Shown here: positions 35,331-45,036 of the stretch, piece by piece
How the letters are laid out: each line of letters starts with the position of its first letter
How positions within the stretch are numbered: the stretch's first letter is position 1
Notes under the pieces: generated by a model
The model's input: only the letters and a program-made list of their open reading frames with translations
What the model was told of the DNA's origin: nothing
The model's database searches: none
NCBI RefSeq assembly: GCF_000377645.1
Contig: NZ_KB898475.1
Span: 103,267-167,266, forward strand
Length of the DNA: 64,000 bases
Source: Thiomonas sp. FB-6
GTDB taxonomy: Bacteria > Pseudomonadota > Gammaproteobacteria > Burkholderiales > Burkholderiaceae_C
Direction of reading: 5' to 3'
Made by a program: the position numbers and the translations under genes

Positions 35331-35406
35331 GACTTCGCGCAGGATGTTGCACATCGAGCGTGCGGGGCCCCCGGGGCGCCGACCCAGACCACAGGAGACG
35401 AACACC

Positions 35407-37017
35407 GTGCAAGACGCCCCGCCCGATTCGACCGAGGCTCCCTGGGAGCGCGCGCCCGGCGCGACGCCGCGCTTCAATTTCGCGCAGTACCTGATGGACT
35501 GCAATGCGCGGCGCGGCGCCAGGACGGCCTACGTCGACGACCATGGGCGCCTGAGCTACGGCGAGCTGGAGCTGCGCGTGCGCCGCGCGGCGGCGGCCCT
35601 GCGCGCGGCCGGGCTGCGCCGCGAGGAGCGCGTGCTGCTGGTCATGCAGGACGTCAACCATTGGCCGGTGGCCTTCCTGGGCGCCTTGTACGCGGGCATC
35701 GTCCCGGTGGCGGTGAACACGCTGCTCACCGCCGACGAGTACGCCTACATGCTGGAGAACTCGCGTGCGCAGGCCCTGCTGGTGTCCGGCGCGGTGCTGC
35801 CGGCGCTGAGCGCGGCCCTGGTGCGTGCCGACCACGAGGTGCGCCAGGTCGTGGTGTCCCACCCGGTGGCGCCGCTGCACGCCGGCGAGTTCGAGTTCGA
35901 TGCCTTCGTCGACGCGCAGGAGCCGCTGGCCCGCGCCGCGCCCACCGGGCCCGACGATCCGGGCTTCTGGCTGTATTCCTCCGGTTCCACCGGGCGTCCC
36001 AAGGCGGCGGTGCATTCGCACGCGAATCCCTACTGGACCCTGCAGCTCTACGGGCGACCCGTGCTCGGCCTGCGCGAGGACGACGTGTGCTTTTCCGCCG
36101 CCAAGCTGTTTTTCGCCTACGGCCTGGGCAATGCGCTGACCTTCGCGCTGGGGGTGGGAGCCAGCGTGGTGCTCATGGCCGAGCGCCCGACGCCGCAGGC
36201 CACCTTCCGCAGGCTGCGCGGCGAGGTGGGCGGGCTGCGGCCCACGGTGTTCTTCGGCGCGCCGACCGGCTATTCGGGCATGCTCGCCCACCCCGAGCTT
36301 CCCGCGCGCTCCGACGTGGCGCTGCGCCTGGCCTCGTCGGCCGGCGAGGCGCTGCCGGCCGAGATCGGGCAGCGTTTCAAGGCGCATTTCGGTGCCGACA
36401 TCGTCGACGGCATCGGTTCCACCGAGATGCTGCACATCTTCCTGTCCAACCAGCCCGAGCGCGTGCGCTACGGCACCACCGGCTGGCCGGTGCCCGGCTA
36501 CGACATCGAATTGCGCGGCGACGACGGCGGGCCGGTGCCCGACGGCGAGCCCGGCGAGCTGTACATCCACGGCCCGTCCAGCGCGCTGATGTACTGGGGC
36601 AACCGCGCCAAATCGCGCGATACCTTCCAGGGCGGCTGGACCAAGAGCGGCGACAAGTACGTGCGCAACTCCGACGGCAGCTACACCTACTCGGGCCGCA
36701 GCGACGACATGATCAAGGTCAGCGGCATCTACGTGTCGCCCTTCGAGGTGGAGGCCACGCTGGTGCAGCATCCGGCGGTGCTCGAGGCCGCGGTGATCGG
36801 CGTGACCGACGCCGAGGGGCTGGGCAAGACCAAGGCCTTCGTGGTGTGCAAGGACGGCAGCCAGGTCGGCGCCGAGGAACTCAAGGCCTTCGTGAAGGAA
36901 CGGCTGGCGCCCTACAAGTACCCGCGCCTGATCGAATTCGTCGAGGAGCTGCCGAAGACCGCCACGGGCAAGATCCAGCGCTTTCGCCTGCGCCAGCGCG
37001 AAGCGGGGGGCGCATGA
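35407..37017 (+). CDS. bclA: Benzoate-CoA ligase
   Basis: ANL-superfamily ligase of 536 residues that makes benzoyl-CoA from benzoate, ATP and CoA. Motifs: P-loop YSSGSTGRPKAAVHSHANPY, the aromatic-acid pocket AKLFFAYGLGNALTFALGVG, DGIGSTEMLHIFLSNQPE, and the domain-hinge segments TKSGDKYVRNSDG and YSGRSDDMIKVSGIYVSPFE; the catalytic Lys lies in ELPKTATGKIQRFRLR. These identify benzoate ligases rather than acetate or phenylacetate ligases. The GTG at 35407 is preceded by CAGGAGACGAAC. It is divergent from boxC and overlaps the hydrolase gene by four bases (ATGA). Confidence 0.95.
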   Translation: MQDAPPDSTEAPWERAPGATPRFNFAQYLMDCNARRGARTAYVDDHGRLSYGELELRVRRAAAALRAAGLRREERVLLVMQDVNHWPVAFLGALYAGIVPVAVNTLLTADEYAYMLENSRAQALLVSGAVLPALSAALVRADHEVRQVVVSHPVAPLHAGEFEFDAFVDAQEPLARAAPTGPDDPGFWLYSSGSTGRPKAAVHSHANPYWTLQLYGRPVLGLREDDVCFSAAKLFFAYGLGNALTFALGVGASVVLMAERPTPQATFRRLRGEVGGLRPTVFFGAPTGYSGMLAHPELPARSDVALRLASSAGEALPAEIGQRFKAHFGADIVDGIGSTEMLHIFLSNQPERVRYGTTGWPVPGYDIELRGDDGGPVPDGEPGELYIHGPSSALMYWGNRAKSRDTFQGGWTKSGDKYVRNSDGSYTYSGRSDDMIKVSGIYVSPFEVEATLVQHPAVLEAAVIGVTDAEGLGKTKAFVVCKDGSQVGAEELKAFVKERLAPYKYPRLIEFVEELPKTATGKIQRFRLRQREAGGA

Positions 37018-37820
37018 CGGCAAGTGCGCTGCTTCGCGTGCGGGCGATGGACCGCGAGCTGGACATCGAGTACCGCTGGGTGGGCGAGGTCGGCGCCGAC
37101 GCGCCGCTGCTGGTGTTCCTGCACGAGGGCCTGGGCTCCGTGTCCATGTGGCGCGAATTCCCGCGCGAGCTGTGCGAGGCCGCCGGCTGCCGCGGGCTGG
37201 TGTACTCCCGGCCCGGCTACGGGCGTTCCACACCGCGCCGGCCGGAGGAACTGTGGGACCCGGATTTCATGCACCGTCAGGCGCTGGAGCTGCTGCCCGC
37301 GTTGCTGGAGGGGCTGGGCGTGGACGTCGAGCGCCGGCCGCCCTGGCTGTTCGGGCATAGCGACGGCGGCTCCATCGCGCTGCTGCATGCCGCCCATGCG
37401 GGCCACCGCGTGGCCGGCGCCATCGTGCTGGCGCCGCATATCCTGGTGGAGGACCTGAGCGTGGCCAGCATCGAGAAGGCGCGCCAGTCCTACCTGGAGA
37501 CGGACCTGCGCCAGCGCCTGGCGAGGCACCACGCCGACCCCGACTCGGCCTTCTGGGGCTGGAACCGCATCTGGCTGGATGCGCGCTTCCGCAGCTGGTC
37601 CATCGAGCGCGAGATCCAGACCATCGCCTGTCCGCTGCTGGCCGTGCAGGGGCTGGACGACGCGTACGGCACGCTGGAGCAGATTCGCGGCATCGCGCGC
37701 CGCGTACCGCACGCACGCCTGCTGGAGCTTCCGGATTGCGGACACTCGCCGCACCGCGACCAGCCGCAGGCCCTGATCGAGGCCTGCGTCGAGTTCCTGG
37801 CCCGCAACCAGCGCTCCTGA
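37014..37820 (+). CDS. Alpha/beta hydrolase of the benzoate cluster
   Basis: Alpha/beta-hydrolase-fold protein of 268 residues. The nucleophile elbow is FGHSDGGSIAL (Ser), the acid is in VQGLDDAYG and the His in LPDCGHSPHRDQP, a complete triad. An oxyanion motif HEGLGSVSMWREFP is seen near the start. The gene overlaps the ligase gene by four bases, so both are translated together. Hydrolases of this kind recur beside box genes in betaproteobacteria; they have been proposed to hydrolyse accumulating benzoyl-CoA or ring-cleavage thioesters, but that is not proven from sequence. Thioesterase or lactonase activity is possible. Confidence 0.85.
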   Translation: MTASALLRVRAMDRELDIEYRWVGEVGADAPLLVFLHEGLGSVSMWREFPRELCEAAGCRGLVYSRPGYGRSTPRRPEELWDPDFMHRQALELLPALLEGLGVDVERRPPWLFGHSDGGSIALLHAAHAGHRVAGAIVLAPHILVEDLSVASIEKARQSYLETDLRQRLARHHADPDSAFWGWNRIWLDARFRSWSIEREIQTIACPLLAVQGLDDAYGTLEQIRGIARRVPHARLLELPDCGHSPHRDQPQALIEACVEFLARNQRS

Positions 37821-37972
37821 GCGCGTCGCGCGCAGGGCCCGCCGCGGCGCGCACTGGACCCTGCAAGCTTCGCGCGGGCTCGCTATGCTGGAAGGCTGAT
37901 CGCATCGCGTCGTCCCCGGCAGCTCCGAGCTTCGCGGGCGGCTTTCACCTCCCGTCACGCACGGAGCCTGCC

Positions 37973-38953
<981 letters not shown>

Positions 38954-39169
38954 CGGGGGGCCCCTCCCGGGGGCCTGCCCCTCGCATCCTTCCGAATCCG
39001 CATGGACTGTGGGGAGGATCGCGTGCGCGTTCACGCTCGGCTTCGAAACGCACAAGCAAGGCTATGTTTCCCTTCGCGGCCCACGGGATCCCGGCTCCGC
39101 GGAAAATGGCGGGCCGTTCGCGTTGTCTAGCGATGTCCATGCTTGCGCATTCAGGACCTGGGGAATTCG

Positions 39170-39541
39170 ATGACTCCGGATGATCGAGAGTTCATCTGGA
39201 CGCAGCTGGCCGATTTCTTCACGACGGCGGACGTCGCGGCGTACGCGGACTTCCCGCGCCTTGCGGAATTTCCCTTGAGGGATCTCAGGGAGATCTTTTT
39301 CGGGGAGGTCGCCATCGTTTGCGGGCATAACCTGCTGGGGACGACCCCCAGCCTTTCCGAGGGCTTCGATCCGGACTGGGTCAAGCGTGAAGCGCGAAGG
39401 GTCATCGCACGACGCGCGCGTGGAGTCCGCGGCCGTGCCGCCTACCTCGCGAGTCGGCTTGTCTACCGCTGCCTTTGTGGCGGAGTCTGGCGAGAGGTGG
39501 AGGCCGCCCTGGCGCGCTTGCCGCGGCGTTCGGCCCCCTGA
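39170..39541 (+). CDS. DUF7079-family protein
   Basis: A 123-residue soluble protein that resembles the unnamed DUF7079 proteins: MTPDDREFIWTQLADFFTTA, LRDLREIFFGEVAIVCGHNL and GFDPDWVKREARR follow the order of that family. Base composition is lower in GC than in the neighbouring genes, notably in 39150-39320, so it may be a recent arrival. A TTG nine codons earlier is an alternative start, but GGGG precedes the ATG at 39170. DUF7079 genes are often orphan or near toxin/immunity genes; no role is established. Confidence 0.75.
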   Translation: MTPDDREFIWTQLADFFTTADVAAYADFPRLAEFPLRDLREIFFGEVAIVCGHNLLGTTPSLSEGFDPDWVKREARRVIARRARGVRGRAAYLASRLVYRCLCGGVWREVEAALARLPRRSAP

Positions 39542-39565
39542 TTCACTGCGGGGCCGAGGGGCCGC

Positions 39566-39946
39566 CTACACGCCCATTTCGGCGAACACCTCGCGCGCCA
39601 CGCGGACGCTGTCCAGCGCTGCGGGCGCGCCGCAGTACACGGCGGCCTGCAGGAACACTTCCTTGATCTCGTCCTTGCTCAGGCCGTTGTTCAGCGCGCC
39701 GCGCAGGTGAACGCGCAATTCGTGGGGGCGGTTCAGCGCGGTCAGCATCGCCAGGTTGAGCAGGCTGCGATCGCGCCGGGCCAGCCCGGGGCGCGACCAG
39801 ATCTCGCCCCAGGCGTATTCGGTGACCAGTTGCTGCATCTCGCGGCTGAAGTCGTCGGCCCCTCGCATCGAGGCCTCCACGTGGGCACTGCCGAGCACCT
39901 CCGTGCGCACGGCCATGCCGCGCTCGAAGCGCTGCGTATCGTTCAT
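39566..39946 (-). CDS. Carboxymuconolactone decarboxylase family protein (PcaC-like)
   Basis: A 126-residue AhpD-like fold. RSLLNLAMLTALNRPHELRV and GLSKDEIKEVFLQAAVYCGAP are the typical PcaC segments, and the N-terminal AWGEIWSRPGLARRDR is the substrate-loop signature of true 4-carboxymuconolactone decarboxylases. No CxxC pair is present, so peroxidase activity is unlikely. In the beta-ketoadipate route this enzyme makes the enol-lactone from carboxymuconolactone; here it stands beside a pirin gene and away from other pca genes, so a different lactone is possible. Shares a strand with the pirin gene, 29 bases downstream. Confidence 0.88.
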   Translation of the reverse strand: MNDTQRFERGMAVRTEVLGSAHVEASMRGADDFSREMQQLVTEYAWGEIWSRPGLARRDRSLLNLAMLTALNRPHELRVHLRGALNNGLSKDEIKEVFLQAAVYCGAPAALDSVRVAREVFAEMGV

Positions 39947-39975
39947 CGAAATCTCCGGTTCGGAAAACGGGAATG

Positions 39976-40866
39976 CTAGCCGGGGGGCAGCGGCGCCTCC
40001 AGGCGCCGTCCGTCGTAGCCGTGCACCTGGCCGAAGTAGTCGGCGCCGGCGTTCCAGTCCTCGCTGGCGCGGCGCAGTTCCTGCGGCGTGCGGGCGACGA
40101 AGTTCCACCACATGCGCATGTCCTCGCCGAAGGGCGCGCCGCCGATCAGCAGGCAGCGCGCGGCCGCGCCGGCGGCCACGCGCAGTTCGCGCCGCCCGGC
40201 GCCCAGCACCAGCAGGCTGCCGATGCCCAGCGCCTGGCCGTCGAAGCAGGCCTCGTGCTCGAGCATCATCAGCGCGTATTCGAAATCGGGCCGCAGCGGC
40301 AGCACCGCTTCCACCGGCCCTTCGCACAGCAGCTCCACGCCCAGCAGGGGGCTGTGCACCGCCGCCGGCGAGCGCTCGCCCAGGAATTCGCCGATCATCA
40401 CGCTGGCCTGCAGCCCCTGGTGGCGCAGCACCGGCAGTTCCTGTACGTGCTGGAAGGCGGGCTCGCAGGCGCGCTGCGCCTCGGGCAACGCGATCCACAG
40501 CTGCGCGCCGTGCAGCAGCGGGGAGCGCTGCGCGGGCGACTCCTCCGAGTGCGAAATCCCGCGCCCGGCGGTCATCAGGTTGAGCTGGCCGGGCCGGATG
40601 GCCTGCAGCGAGCCCAGGCTGTCGCGGTGCAGCACCTCGCCTTCCACCAGCCAGCTGACGGTCTGCAGCCCGATGTGCGGGTGCGGGCCCACGCGCATGC
40701 CCTGACCCTGCGACACCTCGGCCGGGCCGAAATGGTCCAGGAAGCACCAGGCGCCGACCATGCGCCGGTGGCGGCTGGGCAGCGCGCGCGCGATGCGCAT
40801 GCCTTCGCCCAGCACGGCCTCGTGGGCGGGGATGATCTGCGGCGGGGAGTCGTCGGGCGGGTTCAT
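39976..40866 (-). CDS. Pirin-family bicupin protein (YhhW type)
   Basis: Two-cupin protein of 296 residues. The N-terminal cupin contains the metal ligands in VGPHPHIGLQTVSWLVEGE and GRGISHSEES (His and Glu residues). The C-terminal part ends with AAGAAARCLLIGGAPFGED and MWWNFVA. Pirin family members can act as quercetin dioxygenases or as redox-linked regulators; the sequence cannot settle which. It is transcribed leftward just upstream of the PcaC-like gene and divergent from the LysR gene, with only 93 bases between. Confidence 0.9.
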   Translation of the reverse strand: MNPPDDSPPQIIPAHEAVLGEGMRIARALPSRHRRMVGAWCFLDHFGPAEVSQGQGMRVGPHPHIGLQTVSWLVEGEVLHRDSLGSLQAIRPGQLNLMTAGRGISHSEESPAQRSPLLHGAQLWIALPEAQRACEPAFQHVQELPVLRHQGLQASVMIGEFLGERSPAAVHSPLLGVELLCEGPVEAVLPLRPDFEYALMMLEHEACFDGQALGIGSLLVLGAGRRELRVAAGAAARCLLIGGAPFGEDMRMWWNFVARTPQELRRASEDWNAGADYFGQVHGYDGRRLEAPLPPG

Positions 40867-40959
40867 CGGGCCATTGTCGCTCGATTCGGCGCGCCCGCAG
40901 TGGCTACCATCGCAGACTTCCGCCCCACTCCCGCAGCGCCGTCCCGGGCCGCGCCCACC

Positions 40960-41871
40960 ATGGTCGAGCTACGCAACATCGAAACCTTCTACTGGGTGGC
41001 GACCCTGGGGGGCTTCCGTGCCGCCGCGGAGAAGCTGCACGCGACGCAGCCGGCGATCTCGCAGCGCATCCACGCGCTGGAGGAAGCGCTCAACGTGCGC
41101 CTGTTCGACCGCGACGCGCGCGGCGTGGCGCTCACGCCCAAGGGCCAGGAACTGCTGCCCTACGCCGAGCGCATGCTGCGCACCCGCCTGGAGCTGCAGC
41201 AGGCGGCGCGCAGCGAGAGCGTGATCCGCGGCACCTTGCGCCTTGGGGTGTCGGAGACCATCGTGCACACCTGGCTGCCACGCCTGATGGAGCAACTGCA
41301 CGAGGTCTACCCGGCGCTGCTGATGGACGTGCAGGTCGACACCTCGACCCTGCTCAAGGAGCAGATCAACAACCACCAGCTGGACCTGGCCTTCCTGCTC
41401 GGCCCGATGACCGAGCCCCATGTGTACAACCTCGAGCTGTGCGAGTACCCCTTGCGCTGGCTGGCCAGCCCGAAGCTGCCGGTGGGGCGCTCGCCGGTGC
41501 CGCTGCGCCGCCTCGGGGACTGGCCGGTGATCACCTATCCCGCGTCCACCGACCCGCACCGGGAAGTGCGCAAGATGCTGCACGCCACCGGCGTGGAGCC
41601 GCTGCGCATGTACGGCAGCGCGGCGCTGAGCGTGATCGTGCGCATGGCGCAGGACGCCATCGGCACCGCGGTGATCGCGCCCATCTCGGCGCACCGTGCG
41701 CTGGCCGACGGCAGCCTGGTGATGCTCGAGGTCGCCGGGCCGCCGCTGCCCTCGCTGCGCTACACCGCCTGCTGGCGCCACGGCGCCACCGACCTGGTGC
41801 CGCGCGCGGTGGCGCAGGCGGCCTTGCGGGTCGCGCGAGAAGACGCGCTTTTGCATCAGGGCAAATACTGA
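40960..41871 (+). CDS. LysR-type transcriptional regulator
   Basis: LTTR of 303 residues: winged HTH at the N-terminus (IETFYWVATLGGFRAAAEKL, then ATQPAISQRIHALEEALNVR) and a periplasmic-binding-like effector domain from about residue 90 (LRLGVSETIVHTWLPRLMEQ). It precedes the DUF1445/ABC transporter/oxoprolinase genes in the same direction, 88 bp away, and is the probable regulator of that operon or of the divergent pirin gene. The ATG at 40960 is the only start compatible with a full HTH. Effector likely an amino acid derivative, by inference. Confidence 0.92.
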   Translation: MVELRNIETFYWVATLGGFRAAAEKLHATQPAISQRIHALEEALNVRLFDRDARGVALTPKGQELLPYAERMLRTRLELQQAARSESVIRGTLRLGVSETIVHTWLPRLMEQLHEVYPALLMDVQVDTSTLLKEQINNHQLDLAFLLGPMTEPHVYNLELCEYPLRWLASPKLPVGRSPVPLRRLGDWPVITYPASTDPHREVRKMLHATGVEPLRMYGSAALSVIVRMAQDAIGTAVIAPISAHRALADGSLVMLEVAGPPLPSLRYTACWRHGATDLVPRAVAQAALRVAREDALLHQGKY

Positions 41872-41894
41872 TTAGCCAAACTTATCACCTGTCA

Positions 41895-41912
41895 TCCAAA
41901 CACGTGATTGGA
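41895..41912. promoter_or_regulatory. 18-bp near-perfect palindrome centred on CACGTG, candidate operator
   Basis: TCCAAACACGTGATTGGA matches its own reverse complement except for one symmetrical pair. It lies 48 bp upstream of the DUF1445 start and 24 bp after the LysR stop. The size and position fit a LysR-type or other activator site for the downstream operon. A related half-site (CCAAACTTATCA) occurs about 20 bp upstream. Confidence 0.6.
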
Positions 41913-41959
41913 CAGCTCCCGCACCGGGCGCTGAAATGCCCCCTCAACAAGGAGAGGGT

Positions 41960-42778
41960 ATGGCGAACATCCGCAATCCGGCACCGGGCGCCTCGCCCGG
42001 CCTGTCCACCCCGTATCGGGTCCGCCTTGCGGCGCGCTCGGGCGCGCTGAGTTCGCCCACCGCCGACCTGGCGCCCGGGCACGTGCAGGGCAACCTGGTG
42101 GTGCTGCCGCGCGTGCTGGCCGAGGACTTCCTGCTGTACTGCCAGCGCAATCCCAAGCCCTGTCCGCTGCTGGCGGTGGGCGAGGCCGGCGATCCCTCGC
42201 TGCCGGCCATGGGCGAGGACATCGATCTGCGCACCGACCTGCCGCGCTACCGCGTGTACCGCGACGGCCGCCTGGCCGACGAGGTGGCCGACGTGCGTTC
42301 CTATTGGCGCGACGATCTGGTGAGTTTCCTGATCGGCTGCTCCTTTTCCTTCGAGCAGGCGATGATCGAGGCCGGGCTGCCGGTGCGCCACGTCGAGCAG
42401 GGCTGCAACGTGCCCATGTACCGCACCAACATCGCCACCGAGGCGGCAGGGCCCTTCCGCGGGCCGATGGTGGTGTCCATGCGTCCGCTCAAGGCGGCGC
42501 AGGCCATACGCGCCATTCAGGTGACCTCGCGCTTCCCGGCGGTGCACGGAGCCCCGGTGCACCTGGGCGATGCGCGCCAGATCGGCATCCGCGACCTGGC
42601 GAGCCCGGACTACGGAGACCCCGTGCCCATCGGGCCCGATGAGATCCCGGTGTTCTGGGCCTGCGGCGTGACCCCGCAGGCGGCCGTGGCCGAGGCCAGG
42701 CCCGATTTGTGCATCACCCACGCGCCGGGCTACATGCTGGTCACCGACCTGCGCAACAGCCAGCTCGCCAGTTTTTGA
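41960..42778 (+). CDS. DUF1445 / putative hydro-lyase (D-glutamate cyclase-like)
   Basis: A 272-residue protein of the DUF1445 family (YcsI type). Markers are [41 protein letters not shown] (Cys in GCSF), [11 protein letters not shown] and a C-terminal [14 protein letters not shown]. In human DGLUCY, the related domain forms 5-oxo-D-proline from D-glutamate. The gene begins a rightward run with the Liv-type importer and an OPLAH-type oxoprolinase, which supports a role in oxoproline/glutamate chemistry. GGAGAGG precedes the ATG at 41960. Exact reaction is inference. Confidence 0.85.
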   Translation: MANIRNPAPGASPGLSTPYRVRLAARSGALSSPTADLAPGHVQGNLVVLPRVLAEDFLLYCQRNPKPCPLLAVGEAGDPSLPAMGEDIDLRTDLPRYRVYRDGRLADEVADVRSYWRDDLVSFLIGCSFSFEQAMIEAGLPVRHVEQGCNVPMYRTNIATEAAGPFRGPMVVSMRPLKAAQAIRAIQVTSRFPAVHGAPVHLGDARQIGIRDLASPDYGDPVPIGPDEIPVFWACGVTPQAAVAEARPDLCITHAPGYMLVTDLRNSQLASF

Positions 42779-42779
42779 T

Positions 42780-42811
42780 TCCCGGGGCCGCTTTCGGCGG
42801 CCGCGGGCTTT
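42780..42811 (+). terminator. GC-rich hairpin after DUF1445 gene
   Basis: CCCGGGGCCGC, loop, then GCGGCCGCGGG (one mismatch), followed by CTTTGTTG. A weak intrinsic terminator or attenuating stem in the 71-bp gap before the binding-protein gene. Confidence 0.4.
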
Positions 42812-42849
42812 GTTGAAGCTTGGACTTACAGACCACACAGGGAGGAATG

Positions 42850-44103
42850 ATGAAGCGCCGCGAATTGCTCAGTGTCATTGCCGCAGGCCTGACCACGGCC
42901 TCGATCGTTCCCGCGCGAGCCGCGGGCAAGCCGGTGCGCATCGGCGCGATCTATCCCCTGACCGGCGCGCTGGCGTCGACCGGCCAGGACATCAAGAGCG
43001 CCATCGAACTGGCGGTGGACATCGTCAACAAGCCCCACCCGGATCTCAAGACCATTCCGCTGGCGGCCGGCTCCGGGCTGCCGCGCCTGGGCGGCGGCCA
43101 GTTGGAGGTGGTGTTCTCCGACTCCCAGGGCAACCCAGCGACGGGCCTGGCCGACGCGCAGCGCCTGATCGACGAGCAGGGGGTGGTGGCGCTCACGGGG
43201 GCCTACCAGTCCAACGTCACCGAGACCTGCAGCCGCGTGGCCGAGCAGCGCGGCATTCCCTACCTGAACGGGGAGTCCAGCAGCCCCTCGCTGACCGAGC
43301 GCGGCTACAAGTGGTTTTTCCGCACCACGCCGAACGACGAGACCTTCATCCAGAACATGATGGACTTCCTCGGCACCATCCAGCAGGTGCCGACGCAGCG
43401 CATCGCGGTGGTCTACGAGAACACCGACTTCGGCGTGAACACCTACAAGGCGGTGCAGAAGTTCGCGCCCCAGTTCAAGCGCCAGGTGGTGGCCGGCATC
43501 GCCTACACCGCGGGCTCCCCGTCGCTGAGCGCGGAGGTGAGCAAGCTGGCCGCGGCCAAGCCGGACGTGGCGATCTTCGCCTCCTACACCTCGGACGCGC
43601 TGCTGTTCGTGCGCACCATGCGCGAGATGAAGTACGCGCCGCCGGTGCTGCTGGCCAACGACGCCGGCTTCATCGACTCGGCCTTCGTCAAGCAGGCCGG
43701 TCCCCAGGCGCAGGGCATCCTGACCCGCGACGTGTGGGCCACCGACATCGCGCAGACCAATCCGGTGCTCAACCGCATCAACGCGCTCTACCACGCCCGC
43801 ACCGGCAAGGACCTGAACGGCAACAACGCGCGCTCGATGGCCGGCGTGCTGGTGCTGGCCGACGCGATCAACCGCGCCGGCTCCACCGATCCGGAGGCCA
43901 TCCGCAAGGCGCTGATCGCCACCGATCTGGGCTACGAGCAGGTGGCCATGCCCTGGCCCGGCGTGAAGTTCGACGCGAAGGGCCAGAACCAGCGCGGCGC
44001 CGGCCTGATCCTGCAGATGGAAGGCCCGGGCTACAAGACCGTGTGGCCGACGCAGTTCAAGCACGACAAGGCGCTGCCGAAGCTGCCGTTCGCCTGGAGC
44101 TGA
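42850..44103 (+). CDS. Branched-chain-amino-acid-type ABC transporter substrate-binding protein
   Basis: Periplasmic binding protein of 417 residues, LivJ/urea type (type I peripla-BP). The signal peptide is twin-Arg-like or Sec: MKRRELLSVIAAGLTTASIV then PARAA. The mature protein opens with RIGAIYPLTGALASTGQDIK, the family start, and has VVALTGAYQSNVTETCSRV and LLANDAGFIDSAF. GGAGGA directly precedes two ATGs; the second (42850) has better spacing. It heads the transporter part of the operon. The ligand may be 5-oxoproline or another lactam/amide, given the adjacent oxoprolinase; this is inference. Confidence 0.88.
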   Translation: MKRRELLSVIAAGLTTASIVPARAAGKPVRIGAIYPLTGALASTGQDIKSAIELAVDIVNKPHPDLKTIPLAAGSGLPRLGGGQLEVVFSDSQGNPATGLADAQRLIDEQGVVALTGAYQSNVTETCSRVAEQRGIPYLNGESSSPSLTERGYKWFFRTTPNDETFIQNMMDFLGTIQQVPTQRIAVVYENTDFGVNTYKAVQKFAPQFKRQVVAGIAYTAGSPSLSAEVSKLAAAKPDVAIFASYTSDALLFVRTMREMKYAPPVLLANDAGFIDSAFVKQAGPQAQGILTRDVWATDIAQTNPVLNRINALYHARTGKDLNGNNARSMAGVLVLADAINRAGSTDPEAIRKALIATDLGYEQVAMPWPGVKFDAKGQNQRGAGLILQMEGPGYKTVWPTQFKHDKALPKLPFAWS

Positions 44104-44117
44104 GGCGCGCGCAGCAC

Positions 44118-44156
44118 CCGGGCGGCAAGCGCGGCGCGCCCGCGCGCGCCGCCCGG
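44118..44156 (+). repeat. Inverted repeat between binding-protein and permease genes
   Basis: A perfect 9-bp stem (CCGGGCGGC / GCCGCCCGG) encloses a GC-rich loop that can itself pair. Hairpins after binding-protein genes of ABC operons commonly stop most read-through or stabilise the upstream mRNA, giving excess binding protein; that role is inferred. Confidence 0.6.
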
Positions 44157-44183
44157 ATCATCGAAGGGGGAGGGAGGAGAACT

Positions 44184-45035
44184 ATGCTCGAGGCACTCTA
44201 TTCAGGGTTGCTCGACGGACTGTTGTACGCGGCCGTGGCGCTGGGCCTGGCGCTGATCTGGGGCATCACCGACGTGATCAATTTCGCGCACGGCGAGTTC
44301 CTGATGCTGGGCATGTACGCGGCCTACTGGCTGTTTACGCTGGCGCACCTGGATCCGCTGCTGTCGGCGCCGCTGGTGGCGGTGGTCCTGGGCTTTTTCG
44401 GCTTCGGGGTGTACGCGCTGATCATCCGGCGCCTGCGCAAGGGGCCGCCGACGGCGGTGATCCTGGCGACCTTCGGGCTCGGCCTGGTGATGCGCCAGGC
44501 GGCCGCCATCGCCTTCACGCCCAATTACCGCAACCTGTCGCACACCTTCCTGTCGGGCAGCGTGACCATCACCGGGGTGCACCTGGGACGTCCGCAGTTC
44601 GTCACCGCGCTGATCGCGCTGGCGCTGGTGGCCGTGGTGTTCTGGCTGGTCTACCGCACGCGCTGGGGCCAGGCGCTGCAGGCGGTCGCCGAGGACCGCG
44701 AGGTCGCGGCCTTCGTCGGCATCTCGCCGCAGCGCGTGGACGCGCAGGTGTGGATGCTCAGCAGTGCCGTGGTGGGCCTGGTGGGGGCACTGCTGACCAG
44801 CTTTTTCTACATCTTCCCCTCGGTGGGCGCGGTGTTCGGGCTGCTGGCCTTCGTGGCCGTGTGCATGGGCGGCTTCGGCTCCCTGCTGGGCGCGGCGCTG
44901 GCCGGCCTGCTGATCGGGCTGATCGAATCCTTCACCGGCTACCTGATCGAGCCGGCGCTGAAGACCCTGGGCATTTTCGTGTTGTTCGTGGCCGTGCTGT
45001 GGTGGCGTCCGCGCGGCCTGTTCGGACGGTGGTGA
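44184..45035 (+). CDS. ABC transporter permease, LivH type
   Basis: Inner-membrane permease of 283 residues. The N-terminal helices read GLLDGLLYAAVALGLALIWG and the signature loop ITDVINFAHGEFLMLGMYAA (the LivH EAA-like motif) follows. GGFGSLLGAALAGLLIGLIE, near the C-terminus, is the region that contacts the ATPase. AGGGAGGAG precedes the ATG at 44184. It forms the channel with the LivM-type protein whose gene starts one base after this stop. Confidence 0.92.
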   Translation: MLEALYSGLLDGLLYAAVALGLALIWGITDVINFAHGEFLMLGMYAAYWLFTLAHLDPLLSAPLVAVVLGFFGFGVYALIIRRLRKGPPTAVILATFGLGLVMRQAAAIAFTPNYRNLSHTFLSGSVTITGVHLGRPQFVTALIALALVAVVFWLVYRTRWGQALQAVAEDREVAAFVGISPQRVDAQVWMLSSAVVGLVGALLTSFFYIFPSVGAVFGLLAFVAVCMGGFGSLLGAALAGLLIGLIESFTGYLIEPALKTLGIFVLFVAVLWWRPRGLFGRW

Positions 45036-45036
45036 C

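Noticed and set aside
39566..39946. AhpD-like peroxidase for the carboxymuconolactone-type gene
   Set aside because: The CxxC pair needed for AhpD activity is absent.
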